Origin: Neospora caninum Liverpool
Taxonomy: Eukaryota; Apicomplexa; Conoidasida; Eucoccidiorida; Sarcocystidae
Reading direction: 5' to 3'
Length of the DNA: 64,000 nt
Assembly (NCBI RefSeq): GCF_000208865.1
Contig: NC_018398.1
Coordinates: forward strand, 5,356,710-5,420,709
Part shown: positions 18,099-30,223 of the stretch, piece by piece
How positions within the stretch are numbered: position 1 is the stretch's first letter
Layout: each line of letters opens with the position of its first letter
Translations under genes and position numbers: made by a program
The notes under the pieces: generated by a model
The model's input: the letters and a program-made list of their open reading frames with translations, nothing else
The model's database searches: none
Told to the model about the DNA's origin: nothing

Positions 18099-19754
18099 GG
18101 GTGTTTCCTGGGGCTTGAGAGGTCCTCGACATTCGAGGTGAGTACCCTTTGCCTTTTCTCTCAGAGGCAGGACAAGAATGGACGACGACCGGTGCCCGAG
18201 GGCCTGCGTGGAGAATGCCTTGAGGCTTTCAGAAATGATGGAGCGGTAAAGTTGCGTCAATGCACGCCCACAAATCGCTTTACTCGTCCATAACGTTACA
18301 CGAAAACATGCAAAAAGCTGACAGGCCAGCAGATTTTGCGCGTTCCCTCGGCCGTCCGACGAGGACCGCGTACTCACAAAGCACAGCTGCGTCTCGGCGA
18401 ATGGATGTGGACAAACCTACATGCAACTGCGTGTGCCGACCTGTCTACGGACGGGTCTGTTCCAATTTGTCTAACTCTATTATCTATCTTCGCCCGAGTT
18501 GTGCTTCCCTATCCCTCCGTATCTCTTCGCTTCTACATGACTCTTGCCTCACAACGAAAAAATACCCATGCAGGAGCTAACCATGTGGACGCTCAGGGGC
18601 GCTCCACGTCGTCCCTTGTAGCCGTTCTGCCTAGTCATCTAGGCTTTTTACACGTTCATAAAAAATGCTTTCTTCCTGTTAGACAGCATGTTGATTACCA
18701 GTGGTCAACCTCATAACTCCTCTCATTCCGAGTCTCCTACCATTTGTATCACGGTTCACTTTCAGTCCAGTTGATTTTGACACGCCCACGCGGCACCTTT
18801 CCTCTTTTTTTAGCAGCTGTAAAGGTATTCGAGATAGCGTATATTGTACTCCTCTCTGCTAACACAATAGAACTTGGATCCGGTAAACAAAGATTCAAGA
18901 TCTAAAGCAGTAGTCCAACTGGTAGTATATACTCCCCAGAAAAACACCAATCTTGCGGCGGATAGACGCCTCGGGACTCGAGGAATTCTCTGCTCATTGT
19001 TCTTTCAGTTCGCCTACTTTCGACTGACATGCCCCATTTCGGTGTAACTTTCCGCGTGTTCGCTTCCCTGCAACTCGCCTCCTGGTGCATTTGAACGGCA
19101 TCGCGTACACGTTTTCTTTCTCGGAGCACAGCGTTTTTCGCTTTCTCGTTTTTTACGCTTTTCTGTTACGACTCAGCGCCCAGATGTGGACCGGCTATCG
19201 ACTGACACATCGTGTTTTGCTCCTGGCGTTGCTGTTTCAAGTCCCCCGCGTATCGCAGATCGAAACATGTTTTTCGCAATGAAGTAGACTTGCCGTTCTT
19301 TCTCTCCAGCAAAGTATCGTGCCCGCCTCTCGTACCGTGTCGACAGGATATGCTCGGTTAAGAACCGCGTTTTTATCCTCTTGTTTCGGGCGCAATCTGT
19401 CTTCCTCTTTTCGCCTACTGGGCGGCCGCTCCGAATATCGATCGTTCGTGTGCGTACACGGTTGTGACAACTCCTTCTTGAAGTTGCCTTCTCGTTGTTT
19501 CCTTTGGGCATTCCCGTGGTACTGAGTGAAGTCAACAGAGAATTGGGGATCGACACGGACAGGTTTTGCTGTTCCGTTCAGTTTGTTCGTCCTGCAGTCT
19601 GTGGCGCAGTTCGCTCCTCGTCGTACGCTGTCTAGCCGAGATCTTTCCTCTGAATTCGTTGTCCACTGACAGGGTCTGGCTGTGGTACTTGGCCGGCTCC
19701 ACAAGATATCGTGCGCCGTATATCGTTGTTTCTTCCCTCTTCCTGTCAACCGCA
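18099..19754. other. Intergenic, upstream of cysteine synthase
   Basis: Expected promoter and 5' UTR of the cysteine synthase gene. The coding frame is open back to about 19560 but contains no ATG before 19755. Nothing else recognised. Confidence 0.55.
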
Positions 19755-20980
19755 ATGGTGTCGCTTTGTCGAGTCTGTCCTTCGTTTTCGCCGACCGGCG
19801 CTCTCTCGCGGAGGTCTCGTGCATGTTTGCATTCGTCGAATTTCCAGTCCAACGCGTCGGTCTCTGCATGCCTCCTCCACGGCGCGTCTTCGCCGCGAAG
19901 CCGCTCGCTTCCACCGTCGACTCCTGCCGCATTCCCGAGTCGAATGCCGGGTTGGGGGTTCCATAACCATCCCTTCCATCGGCTTTCTCGGGCTGAGAGG
20001 GAATTTGGATCCTTACCAAAACGTGGACTTCTTCCTTCCAGTGGCACGGCCTTTGCGAAACCTCTCGCACCGACTCCAGGCTCACTCAACTCCAGATTCG
20101 GCCCCGGCACAGATCTCCTTTTCTTCTCGGACAAGTCAACGCTCACGTCATCGACTCGCGAACTGTCGTTTGCGCAGCCGCAACCAGGGAAACAGACCAC
20201 AGATGGCGAAGAGTCTGACAGAAATGTCTCTGAACAGCTGCGGCAAGCACAGGAGAGCACGATGAGCTACGAGCACAACGCACTCTCTTCGCCCCCAGGA
20301 AAACCCGACTTCAGTCGTTGTGCTCCAGCAGCCGGAAAGAGACAAGAAAGAAACTCGGCCCTTCGGGTTTGTGAAAATTTCCTCGACGCCGTGGGCATGA
20401 CTCCTCTGATCTATTTGAGACGTGCAAGTCTAGAGACGCACTGCGATATTTTTGCCAAATGTGAATTCCTCAACCCAGGCGGCTCCGTCAAGGACAGACC
20501 GGCAAAATACATCCTCCAACAGGCTGAAAAAGAAGGTGAAACTGCCACACAGAGTACAGAGACACAGTGCGATACGCAAGGAGAGGTGGGATCGGGCGAA
20601 CCGAGGAGATAGAGGCGGGTGTCAAAGAATCTCCCTAGACGAATCTGCGGAGTCGTAGAAAGGCAACTGCAAAACCCAATGCCCAGTGCAGCCTGAGAAC
20701 CACACTCATAGTGATTTTCTAGCAAATGGATAATATATGCATATGTCGATATAAAACCACAAGACTCTAGGGTGGGTGCACGGCACAGTCGTATCTGTCG
20801 ACTTTCGGTAATACGTAGAGTCATGTCCATATATTTACAAGGCTGAATTCCAGCTTCGCTGCTTTTGGTCTCGACTGCTGGACGTGTATGCGGACTCGGG
20901 AGTTGCACACGAAACACACTTAGCCGCGCGAACTGGGAATGTTCATACGCATTCACACGTCCACATACGCCATCTGGCAT

Positions 20981-21042
<62 letters not shown>

Positions 21043-23840
21043 ATATAGGCTTGCACATGTGGGTATCTCCAGACACTGGGCAAGTTTTTTATGGGATATT
21101 TGAGTAGAAAACTGTTTTTTGTCGTTGGTTCAGGGCGCCTAGGAGGGTCACAGAAATGGATTGTGGAAGGCTCTGCAGGCAACACGGCGATCGGCCTCGC
21201 ACTCGCCTCTAAGCCCCGGGGCTACCGCGTCGTCTGCGTCATCCCCGACACACAGACACAAGATAAAAAGGCATGCATGCACGAACGAACGCCGCGAAAA
21301 AGAGACGATGCATCAAAACCATGTGGAAAGGACGCACGCTGTCCTCTCTTACACCATGAACTCCAAACAAATCCACATTTATTCATATATATAGATACAG
21401 ATAGATGGATATACGACTGACGTCGCATGTGTGCCTCTAAGTATGTAGTTGCCCGCCTGTACTTGGATTCATATATATATATATATATACGTTTATGCGT
21501 CTGGGAGTTTGGCGATCCCTTGTCTCATTCTAGCCATCGGGTGGACTCTAGGCTGGGGCTGTGTCTCTGGAGTTGTGTGCAGTGCATTTTGTGTATCATG
21601 TGTGTGTCCAGGACATGCTCAAAGTCTGTGGCGCGTTGGTTGTGGAGGTTCCTTTCCATAAGGTGTGGCATCCTGACCATTTTGTCGCCTTTTCGGGAAG
21701 ACTTGCTTCAGTCTTGAATGCGTGCTGGGGAAACCAATTCGACAACCTGGTATGCATGCGCAACTGTGTTCGGAGCCCGTGGGTCCCGTTGTCTTCACTT
21801 CCTTCTTTCACGGTGGGAGTATACGCTGAACTCTGAGCCGTGCGTTGCGGCGTCAGCTTTCTCCTTCGCTCTTTATCCACCTCTTCTGTTCTTCCGTTTA
21901 CTTTTGTTCCTCTCTTCTTTCACCAGCTTGTCTATCTGATTCGGGCGAGGGTTGAAGGTCGGCACTCTGCGGCCCCGCCGTAGGGATCGTTTCGTTCTCT
22001 GGTGGCCTTTCGCTTTTTCTCGTCCGTCCTCAGTTCCTGTCCCCTCGTGTGTCCCCCTTGTTTGCATGGTGTATTCGGCTGCAAGCGTTTCGTGCTCCAC
22101 TCCTTACCGCTCCACTGTCTTCGCCTTCCCGCTGTTTTCCTGTTCCTTTCTCTCTGCGCGGGTCTGTCCTTAGGCTAACCAGCTCTCCCACTACGAGACG
22201 ACAGGCCCGGAAATCTGGTGAGATATGGTAATGAGGGACTCGCTTCGTCCCTCTCTATGGAAGAGGTGAATGCATAGACTTAATCTCTGTACGAGTTCAT
22301 GTATACACACGCATGCGCTCATGTGGAGAGGCAGGAATGCAGTTTGATGCATGCATCTTACTGCGCGTCTAGAGCGCCAAAAATCTGTCTGGACGGTGTG
22401 TGTGTGTGTCTCCCCCGTGTTTGTGTCTCTTCCAGGGACCAGATGGACGGCCGCATAGACGGTTTTGTGTCTGCTGCGGGGACAGGCGGGACTGTCTCCG
22501 GCGTCTCCCTCTATCTCCGTTCTCAGCATCCTGGAATTCAAATCGGTCTCGCCGATATCCCCGGCTCTGCCCTGTACCGCTATTATACCGAGGGAGTTCT
22601 ACGAGCAGAAGGATCATCTGTTGTCGAAAACATCGGTGGGAAGTGGGAAAAAAGCGCAAAAAGCTGAGTGCGAATTGGTACCCCACGCAGAAGTTAATCT
22701 GTTTTACAGAACTACGACTAAGTACACGGACACACATACACACACGTATATAAATAAATATATATATATATATATGTACATATGTATGTATATATATATA
22801 TATTGCATCTGCGTATGCCTTTATTTGGCAAAAGATGACGAGCTTCCTTCTCATTCCCTTTCTCTCTCACAGCCTTTCGCTTCGGCGCTTTTTCTGTTTG
22901 CTTCAGGCCAGGGACGCATCACGGGCCAGCTCCAGGGCTTTCGCCCGGATGTTGCTTTCGAGATTCCCGACGCCGAATCTCTGGCGTGGACTCACTCTCT
23001 CCTTGAGGATGTGCGTCACGAAAAGAAAAAGAGGAATCGCGCTTCTCTGCTCTCAAAGTCGAAAATCTTTTCACACGGTTGCGGAATCCCTGGGCTTTTT
23101 CTCAAGTGCAAAAGCTTGGCGTCCTGAAGGCGTTCCCCTCTCCTTTTCCGCGTTGCGTTCGTTTCAAAACGCTTCCACTTTTCTTTTCCTCACTTCACCG
23201 CGATTCCCTGTCTTCTCTTCCTCGATGTGGCAGGTCGCGTTTGCTTGTTTGCCGGCAGCCCACCTTTTTGCGTTTCTGTTCTTCACGACCGCTCTTTTCT
23301 CGCTGGGTTTTTGTTCTTCTCCCGATTTCCCGATCTCTCCCCGAGCTGGAGGTCCAATTCAACGTCAGCGCTCTCTCTCTTTCTCGGTTTTTCTCTCATC
23401 TTTTTCCTGATTTCTCCAAAAGCCTCAGCAGGCGTCGGCTGAACGTCTCCGGCTCGGAGCAGCTCTGTCGTGTAGCGGTGACAGCAGGAGCGGGGTTTTG
23501 TGGGATCTCGTCTAGATTTCTCCTTCATTCGCCTGGCAGTGTTTCTCGTTCGATTCGCCGTCGCAGGAAGGCCTAGCTGTCGGACTGAGCAGCGGAGTCA
23601 ACGTCGCGGCTGCAATTCGACTTGCCAAGCGCCTCGGGCCAGGCCACCGCATTGTTACCCTGCTGTGCGATTCGGGTGCGGAAACCTCGTGTAGAACTTT
23701 AAAAAAAGTCTCTACGGCGTGCATGCACGCGCTTCCATACGCTTCGCTGTGCTCACACAGCTCGACTCCATCTCAAAGGCACTGTGTTTGCATGGATCGA
23801 TTTGGCTGTCATATCGGAGACGTGAACGCGTTTCAGGCTC

Positions 23841-23882
<42 letters not shown>

Positions 23883-24737
23883 ACATATCACATATATATA
23901 TGTCAGTACATACTTATCTGTCTATACATGGATGTGTGGTTAAGCATATGAAGGAGATATGCGGTTCATGGGTGCATTGTACCGGTGGAAACGGTTTTTG
24001 TCGGTTTAGGTACTCGATATGCAAAGAAGCAATGGAACATTTCTTTCTTGAAAGAAGAAGGGTTGCCTTATCCTCGTATGCTCGCTGATCAGGTGAGTCG
24101 AATTCGCGGGATTCGAGGCGCCTCGTGTCGCGCGTTCTCTTTCCCTTAGTCAGCTTTTGCTTTGTCACTGCCCATGCATTTATGTGTATTTCTTTAGACG
24201 GTCAACCCCCAGCTGTGTTGAACTGCATAGACGCTCGAACAAGAAGCGCATCAGCCACGTGTGTGCTTCTCTACACAAGTTCATGTGTTTTACAGATATA
24301 TGCGCCCCACGCTCGCTTCCCGGTTGCATGCATAAATAGTATATATATATATATATATATATACATGTGTATATATGTACGAATACCGACGTCTCTTTGC
24401 TGGAGTGCCTGTCTGTAGTGTGTGATGTCTCTCGCTCTCCGTTAGTTTGCCTATAGCGGTTTTCCCCTTCCTTCTAGCGTTGACGCGCACGCCTTTCGTG
24501 GCGATTAAACATGTGAGACCGGTCCTGTGGTTTTCTTCACCGGGGCTCACACTTTGCAAGTGTGAGCTCTCTTCGGAGAGACTGCAGTTGCCCGTGTGGT
24601 TTTTCTTCTCGTTTTAGAGTCGCGAGATGAGTGGCATCATGGAGGCAATACACTCGGCGTATGCCCCGCAGCACGTGGTAGAAAAAATCGAGAAGGAACA
24701 TGAAAACGACATCTCCGCTCCTGGCAGCAAACTGTGA
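19755..24737 (+). CDS. Cysteine synthase (O-acetylserine sulfhydrylase-like, PLP-dependent)
   Basis: Fold-type II PLP enzyme predicted to make cysteine from an activated serine and sulfide. Exons: 19755-20535, 21134-21270, 21612-21749, 22174-22217, 22436-22635, 22907-23010, 23567-23675, 24010-24092 and 24618-24737; 571 aa, phase kept throughout. Core motifs in order: GMTPLIYL, NPGGSVKDR (PLP lysine), EGSAGNTAIGLA (substrate loop), [49 protein letters not shown] (phosphate-binding), GQGRITGQLQGF, VGLSSGVNVAAAIRLAKR and IVTLLCDSGTRY. The EGSAGNT and NQFDNLAN forms match the fungal/proteobacterial 'EGTAGNTG' clade better than plant-type OASS. No haem or CBS-pair regulatory domain, which argues against cystathionine beta-synthase. 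About 220 residues precede the core, Arg/Ser-rich and poor in acidic residues at first (MVSLCRVCPSFSPTGALSRR), as in mitochondrial or plastid transit peptides. Start is the first ATG of the frame. Intron 2 has a GC donor. The C-terminus ends SKL. Confidence 0.93.
20990..21045. repeat. (TA)n microsatellite, cysteine synthase intron 1
   Basis: Nearly pure TA run of about 55 bases. Further TA tracts occur in other introns of the same gene near 21471, 22740-22802, 23842-23880 and 24341-24363. Confidence 0.95.
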
Positions 24738-25201
24738 GTTATCCAGATCTACGAGACGCCAAAACCCGAATCAACTGCGACACAGAAGAACTAACAGGTG
24801 CCTGTCTACCTCTTTCTATATTCATAGATTTGTATACACAGGTATGTATATATATATATATATATATATACATAGTATGCACTTTGGTTCACTCTTTGTG
24901 ATGTGCATGTGTCATCCGTTTCTGTGCATAAACATGAAAGCGTCCGTTGGCAAACTTCCGTCGTTGCCTACCTATTTACCCATTTCTCCGTCTGCCTGTC
25001 GGCGCATATTGATTCATTTGGCTGGTCTCATCTGTGTGCATTTCTCTTAGAAGATCCGTGTCTCTTTAGTGGGAATCAACAGGCTCGTTAAGCTTGCCAA
25101 ATTCGGTTTCAACAAGCAGCCTTTTGTGCCAAAAGGTGCCTCGTCTTATCCTGCATTCACACCAACAATTAGTTCCCCCATATGTATACATACATATATG
25201 C

Positions 25202-25239
<38 letters not shown>

Positions 25240-25750
25240 GCATCAATAGATATATAACCATACCAACCCGTGTATACATATATATACGTATTTATAGACA
25301 AAGGTGTGTAGAGAGGACGCCGGAGAAAGTTGAGTATTTCCCGCCTCGCGGTGCTGCCTGTCGGTGACCTGAGACGCGAGGTCCATCCGCCTTCAGATAT
25401 TTGGAGTCTCTCTCTGCGGCATTCGTCGCTTCTGTGCAAACTGGATCTTCGCCACATTTTTGCTCCACTAAAAATTATCTCAAAGTGAAGGCGATGAGAC
25501 GCAATGGGAAAGAAGAGATCGAGGAAGAAGCGACAGAAATTATCTTCTTGACCCTCACTGACAGACGCACTACACATGCGTCCTGACGTATACGGACGGA
25601 GAAATGCATGTATGTACATATATATATATATATATATATGTATGTACTGTAGATATACTGTATATATGCACACGAATATACAGCGTGTATATGCACACGC
25701 GTAAATCAAGACCAGGAGAGAATTTCGTCCAAGGGCCGGTGACAGGCGCC
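24738..25750. other. Convergent 3' intergenic region with TA microsatellites
   Basis: Lies between the stops of cysteine synthase and the KEOPS kinase. Contains TA tracts at 24841-24872, 25202-25237 and 25619-25640. If the GTGAGT donor overlapping the cysteine synthase stop is used, an additional 3' exon could lie here; none was identifiable. Confidence 0.6.
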
Positions 25751-28700
25751 TCATCCAATCATCAGGCGCTTCCGTCCCCGCAGCCGCACTGAGAGAGAGA
25801 ACGCAAAGGAGACACAGCAGGCAGTGCAGCCACCGCGAAGACGGCAGGAGAGAAACGCAGCAGCAGAGAACTCTGGAGTCTCAGCACTCGACGGTGACAT
25901 CGACAGCACGGAGAAAGAAACGCGAGAAAAGTGGGAACGACTTACAAGAATCGACTGCGAGACCCATGTGCATGCTCCCTCGCCCCTCACTTCCCGCAAC
26001 CGCCCAGAGAAATTTCCACCACGACACCATGCAGAGAAAACAGGTGCATACATATAAGCACATACACAAATATCTACACAAATATATATACATATATATA
26101 TATATATATTCGTCTACATATATATATATATATATATTCATCTACTTATATATGTATATATACAGTTTTATGCATATCGGATATGCGACCTTTGATCCGA
26201 ACTTGCACGTACAAATAGACAGACACCCCAACGCGCGATCGGCAAATGTCCGTCTCGCTCCCGACGCAAAGGGACCTGCTTGCGTGTCCATCTACAGCTC
26301 CATGCAGCTGAATTTGCACTTCCCTCTCCTCCTCTACCAGGCTATATCTACCCACACATATACACATATATACATATATATACATTCATGTATTCATATA
26401 TAATTATATATATATATATATATATAGATACAGAGGAAGGCACAGGGATACGGCTGGCTATATTTATAGAGTATAGAGAAGTCGATGAACCTATCCGTGT
26501 ATTTACAGACGGCTGGGGTGGCTGTCTCCGAAGAACTGGGGCATGGTGAGAGAGGGAAGGAAACCGTTCGACGAGACCTCGCCTTACCAGCAGCCAGGCG
26601 AACGAGCGTCTGCGCGGCGCCTTGCGCGTGGCGTTCGTAGCTCGACAGAAGACCCGCGAGGAAGGGAGCGGAGATCGAGAAATGCGTGCTCTCGACTGCC
26701 CGCTCCAAGACGTAAAGGTCGACCGCTTTGTCCTGAACCGGGGACGCGGAAGCATGCAGCAGAAACAGCGATTTTTCTTCCGCAAAACCCTGCAAATATA
26801 TATATATATATATTTGCAAATATGTATCTATATATATTATATATTTATATTTATGTAGCCAGTCGTGCGGGCACATACAAATATATGCAGACACACATCT
26901 GTATGCATGAAAGTATACTTCTATGCGTGCCGAGGCTGCCTAGAGCGAGGCGGGAGCGCTGAAAAATCGGCGTTTTGAGAAACGTTCTGGGAGGCACACG
27001 GGGGAAAAACGAGAGGGGCGAGCATGCATGCGAGCGGGTCGCACGCACCAAGTGCCGACTGCCGCGACAGCTTGGTGAGTCGCAGCCCGCCGTCTCCAAG
27101 CAGTGCCTTACCTCCGGCAGACTGGAAGTCGAAGCCAGTCCAAAATCAATGATGCACACGGGCGGGAGGTCTTTGTCCTCTTTGGGTTTGGATCCTTGCT
27201 TCTTTCCGTCTCGTTTCCTCTCTGTCTCCTTCCCGTCGATCTCCTCTCCTTGCTCCGTGGCTGCGCCTTCCTTGTTGCTTGGCAAGCGGAGTCTCGCTTC
27301 TCGCGATTTGACTATTTGCAGGAATGCACCCGCCTCTTGAGCGGCCGCCTGCTTCAACACGAGGCCGACGTTTCGCCGAAGGGCCATCTCCAAATCCCGG
27401 GCTGTCGCGGTCGCGCCTCCTGTCTCCTGGCCAAGCGCGGCGCCTGCGACCGCGGTCGCTTGCGCGCGGGCTTGCGCCGCCGCTTGGGCAACGGCGGCCG
27501 CGATCGGCGCGCCCAACTCAGCAGCGACCGAGGCGACCGAGCTCGGCGGGCAATTCGAAGCGGCAGAAAGAGACGGGAAACCGAAAGAACAGGACGGCGC
27601 AGCCGGCCATGACGCGCAAGAAAGAGAAGAGCGAGCAGAGCGCAAGAGAAGGTTGGAAGTTGTGAGGTCTCCGTGAACGAGGTTCGCGTCGTGCATCTTC
27701 GCGACTGCTCTGCCGACCGCCTCGCCGAGATCTGAAGGGAAAAGGGAAGAAGGAGAAACGCCGTGGAAAACGCCAGAGAGACAGCCCGCTGGTCCCTGAG
27801 GTATCAGACGGTACACGTACGCCGAAGCCGCAGCCCCATCAGCGGAATTGCCGCCGAAAACATCACCCAAAAATACATCCAGTGTACAGTTTGAACGTGA
27901 TGCAGCTGGAGCCTCCATGGTGTGACGTTCATCAAAGAACTTTCACCTTCGTTGATATTTTACTGGTGTGTCGACATCAATGCTAACAAAACACCGGTTT
28001 GGGATGTTACCCCACGTCGCACAGACACCCACTCGCCTCGCACAAAAAAAACACACATGCTCGTGCGCCCGCTGTGTATGTCCACCCGTCTTCACGTAGA
28101 CGTCTTCACTGTCAAGCACGCCTCTTCTCGATTTTCGCTTCCGCCCACCCCTTCCCCCCTTTTCCCCTCTTTAGCAGCATCGACAGCGCGTGCCTGGAGA
28201 GAGAGAGAGCGGAGACTTGGCCCGAGAGTCGAGCTCTCTGGATTCTTGGAAACCTACGTTCGATCGCTTTGCCTTCCCAGAGGCCACACGCGCACCGGTT
28301 TTCCGCCGGCGTCTCGGCAAGGTCGTCGTCCGACAGGTCTTCCCCAGAGAGGGAGTCGCCCGTCGCCTCCTGTGCAGCCTTCGCGTTCGGTTCCTCGATC
28401 TGTTTCGCGTTCCGTTTTGCTTTCGTCTTTTGTTTTGTTTCTCGCGACGCGCGCGATCCTTCGACTTCCCGGGTCCCTCGGGTGCCTGCGTCTGTCGACT
28501 CTGTGGAGCGTTTTTGAGACTCTCCGGCTGCGCGCGGGAGGCCTGTCGCGGCTTCACTGGGAAGTTTCTTCCGCGCAGGATCTTCCAACTCGGCCAGCAC
28601 AGCCTTCACCGGAACGCCCTCGATCCACTCCATGAGAATCAAACCTTCTTCCAGTCCGCGTCGCCCCCCGCCCGCGCCAGCATTGTTCTCGAGGCCAGAA

Positions 28701-28802
28701 GAGCAAGAGGAAGAAGATGAAGAAGAGGAAGAAGGAGAGGAAGAAGAAGAGGAAGAAGGAGAGGAAGAAGAAGAGGAAGAAGGAGAGGAAGAAGAAGAGG
28801 AA

Positions 28803-28833
<31 letters not shown>

Positions 28834-28853
28834 TGGAGGAAGGAGAGGAAGAA

Positions 28854-28885
<32 letters not shown>

Positions 28886-28913
28886 GGAAGAAGAAGAGGA
28901 AGAAGGAGAGGAA

Positions 28914-28944
<31 letters not shown>

Positions 28945-28964
28945 TGGAGGAAGGAGAGGAAGAA

Positions 28965-28996
<32 letters not shown>

Positions 28997-30223
28997 GGAA
29001 GAAGAAGAGGAGAAAGAGGAGGGTGCAGAGAGAGTGAGCGTGGCACTGACGCTTGTTTCAGGTTGACATTCGTTTGCCGTTTGTTCCGGTGCTCTGACGG
29101 CAGAAGGCTCGGCCGGATCGGGAGGCTTGGTCGCCTTCGCAGGGAGCCGAACCCAGAAAATCTGCGGTGTATCGACACCGGCCTTGCGACATCGGGCCAT
29201 CGCCCGCACTTCTTGTTGCAGGCGATGGATGTGCAGCTTGAAATCCAAACTGGGATGGATGTGGTATTTTCGGAGGCGCTGTTTCAGGACCGTCAGCCGC
29301 CAGGGAGAGAGCGCCACGAGAAACAGCCTCTGAAGCCCACACAGAAAAAACAGGGGAAAGCAGAAATGCCTGCACGTCCCCAACCTCCACAGGCTCAGAG
29401 AGATCCACGTGTAGACTACACACATTCACATTGTTGTACACACAGCTATACAGGTAGGGAGAGAGCGCGCAACAGAGCGAGGCACAATACGACACAGATC
29501 GACGCCTGAGTCAAAAGCGATACACCTACCTAACATATACATAGATATATACACATATACATACACATATACGTACACATATACATACACATATACGTAC
29601 ACATATACGTACACATATACGTACACATATACATACACATATACGTACACATATACGTACACATATACGTACACATATACATACACACATATACATATAC
29701 ATATACACATATACATACACACATATACATACACATATACGTACACATATACGTACACATATACATACACATATACATACACATATACATACACATATAC
29801 GTACACATATACATACACATATACATACACATATACGTACACATATACATATACACATATACATACACACATATGCATATACACATATACATGCGCATAC
29901 ACCTACACATATACATACGTATATACATATACTTTTACACACAAAACGAATATGTGTAGATGAGTGGCTATGGAAGAAGTTTGGGAGCGGGTTTCTTGGT
30001 ACTTGTCTTCAGAAAGTTTGTGTTTCTCGGTTCGTCTTACAGCTTCTGCTCCTTGGTAGAGCAAAACTGCGTTTTCCAGCAGTCGCGGCAGGGGCGTCGC
30101 ACACACGGCGGTCTCGAGGGAGAGTCGCGCTCCCCCGTTCTGTGTTTTCATTTCTCTGACCCCTCGGCCGGCTTCACCGTCGGCGCGCATTTCTTCGGTT
30201 TTCTCGCTCCGCATTCTCTTCAT
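25751..30223 (-). CDS. BUD32: KEOPS complex kinase Bud32 / TP53RK (PRPK)
   Basis: Atypical small protein kinase/ATPase of the KEOPS complex, which works with Kae1 in making N6-threonylcarbamoyladenosine at position 37 of tRNAs. Exons: 30223-30041, 29329-28258, 27731-27112, 26732-26588 and 25788-25751, all GT-AG and in phase; about 685 aa. Family signatures: LLYQGAEA (glycine-loop equivalent), TVLKQRLRKYHIHPSLD (catalytic Lys), EVRAMARCRKAGVDTP, LILMEWIEGV, VAKMHDANLVHGDLTTSN (catalytic loop Asp), CIIDFGLAS, DKAVDLYVLERAVESTH and the C-terminal VRLRGRKRLMIG ending two codons past RKR, exactly as in animals and archaea. Usual length is 220-260 aa; the excess is low-complexity insertion: about 110 Ser-rich residues after the N-lobe helix, a charged stretch before the catalytic loop, and an Ala-rich then Lys/Glu-rich insertion of over 130 residues between the catalytic loop and DFG. 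The first in-frame ATG is 30223; ATGs down to 30151 are alternatives. Confidence 0.93.
28697..29036 (-). repeat. Poly-Ser coding tract (GAA/GGA purine repeat on + strand) in BUD32 exon 2
   Basis: About 340 bases of GAAGAAGAGGAAGAAGGAG-type sequence on the + strand, read on the minus strand as about 110 Ser residues broken by single Pro and Thr. It holds an internal duplication: a block containing the Thr codon is repeated about 100 bases apart. The poly-Glu and poly-Lys frames on the + strand are shadows. Confidence 0.9.
29524..29935. repeat. CACATATACRTA dodecamer array in BUD32 intron 1
   Basis: About 400 bases built from CACATATACATA and CACATATACGTA units, with some CATATACA variants, between the donor at 30040 and the acceptor at 29330. 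It leaves long stop-free frames (Tyr/Val/Cys-rich) that are artefacts of the 12-base periodicity. Confidence 0.95.

Noticed and set aside
19566..19754. Longer cysteine synthase frame beginning at 19566
   Set aside because: The first codon there is TTG; the first ATG of the frame is at 19755.
28632..29066. Poly-Glu and poly-Lys open frames on the + strand
   Set aside because: They are complements of the poly-Ser tract in BUD32 exon 2, which is anchored on both sides by conserved kinase motifs on the minus strand.
29426..29942. Long Tyr/Val/Cys-repeat frames on the minus strand
   Set aside because: Product of a 12-base repeat whose length is a multiple of three; lies in an intron.
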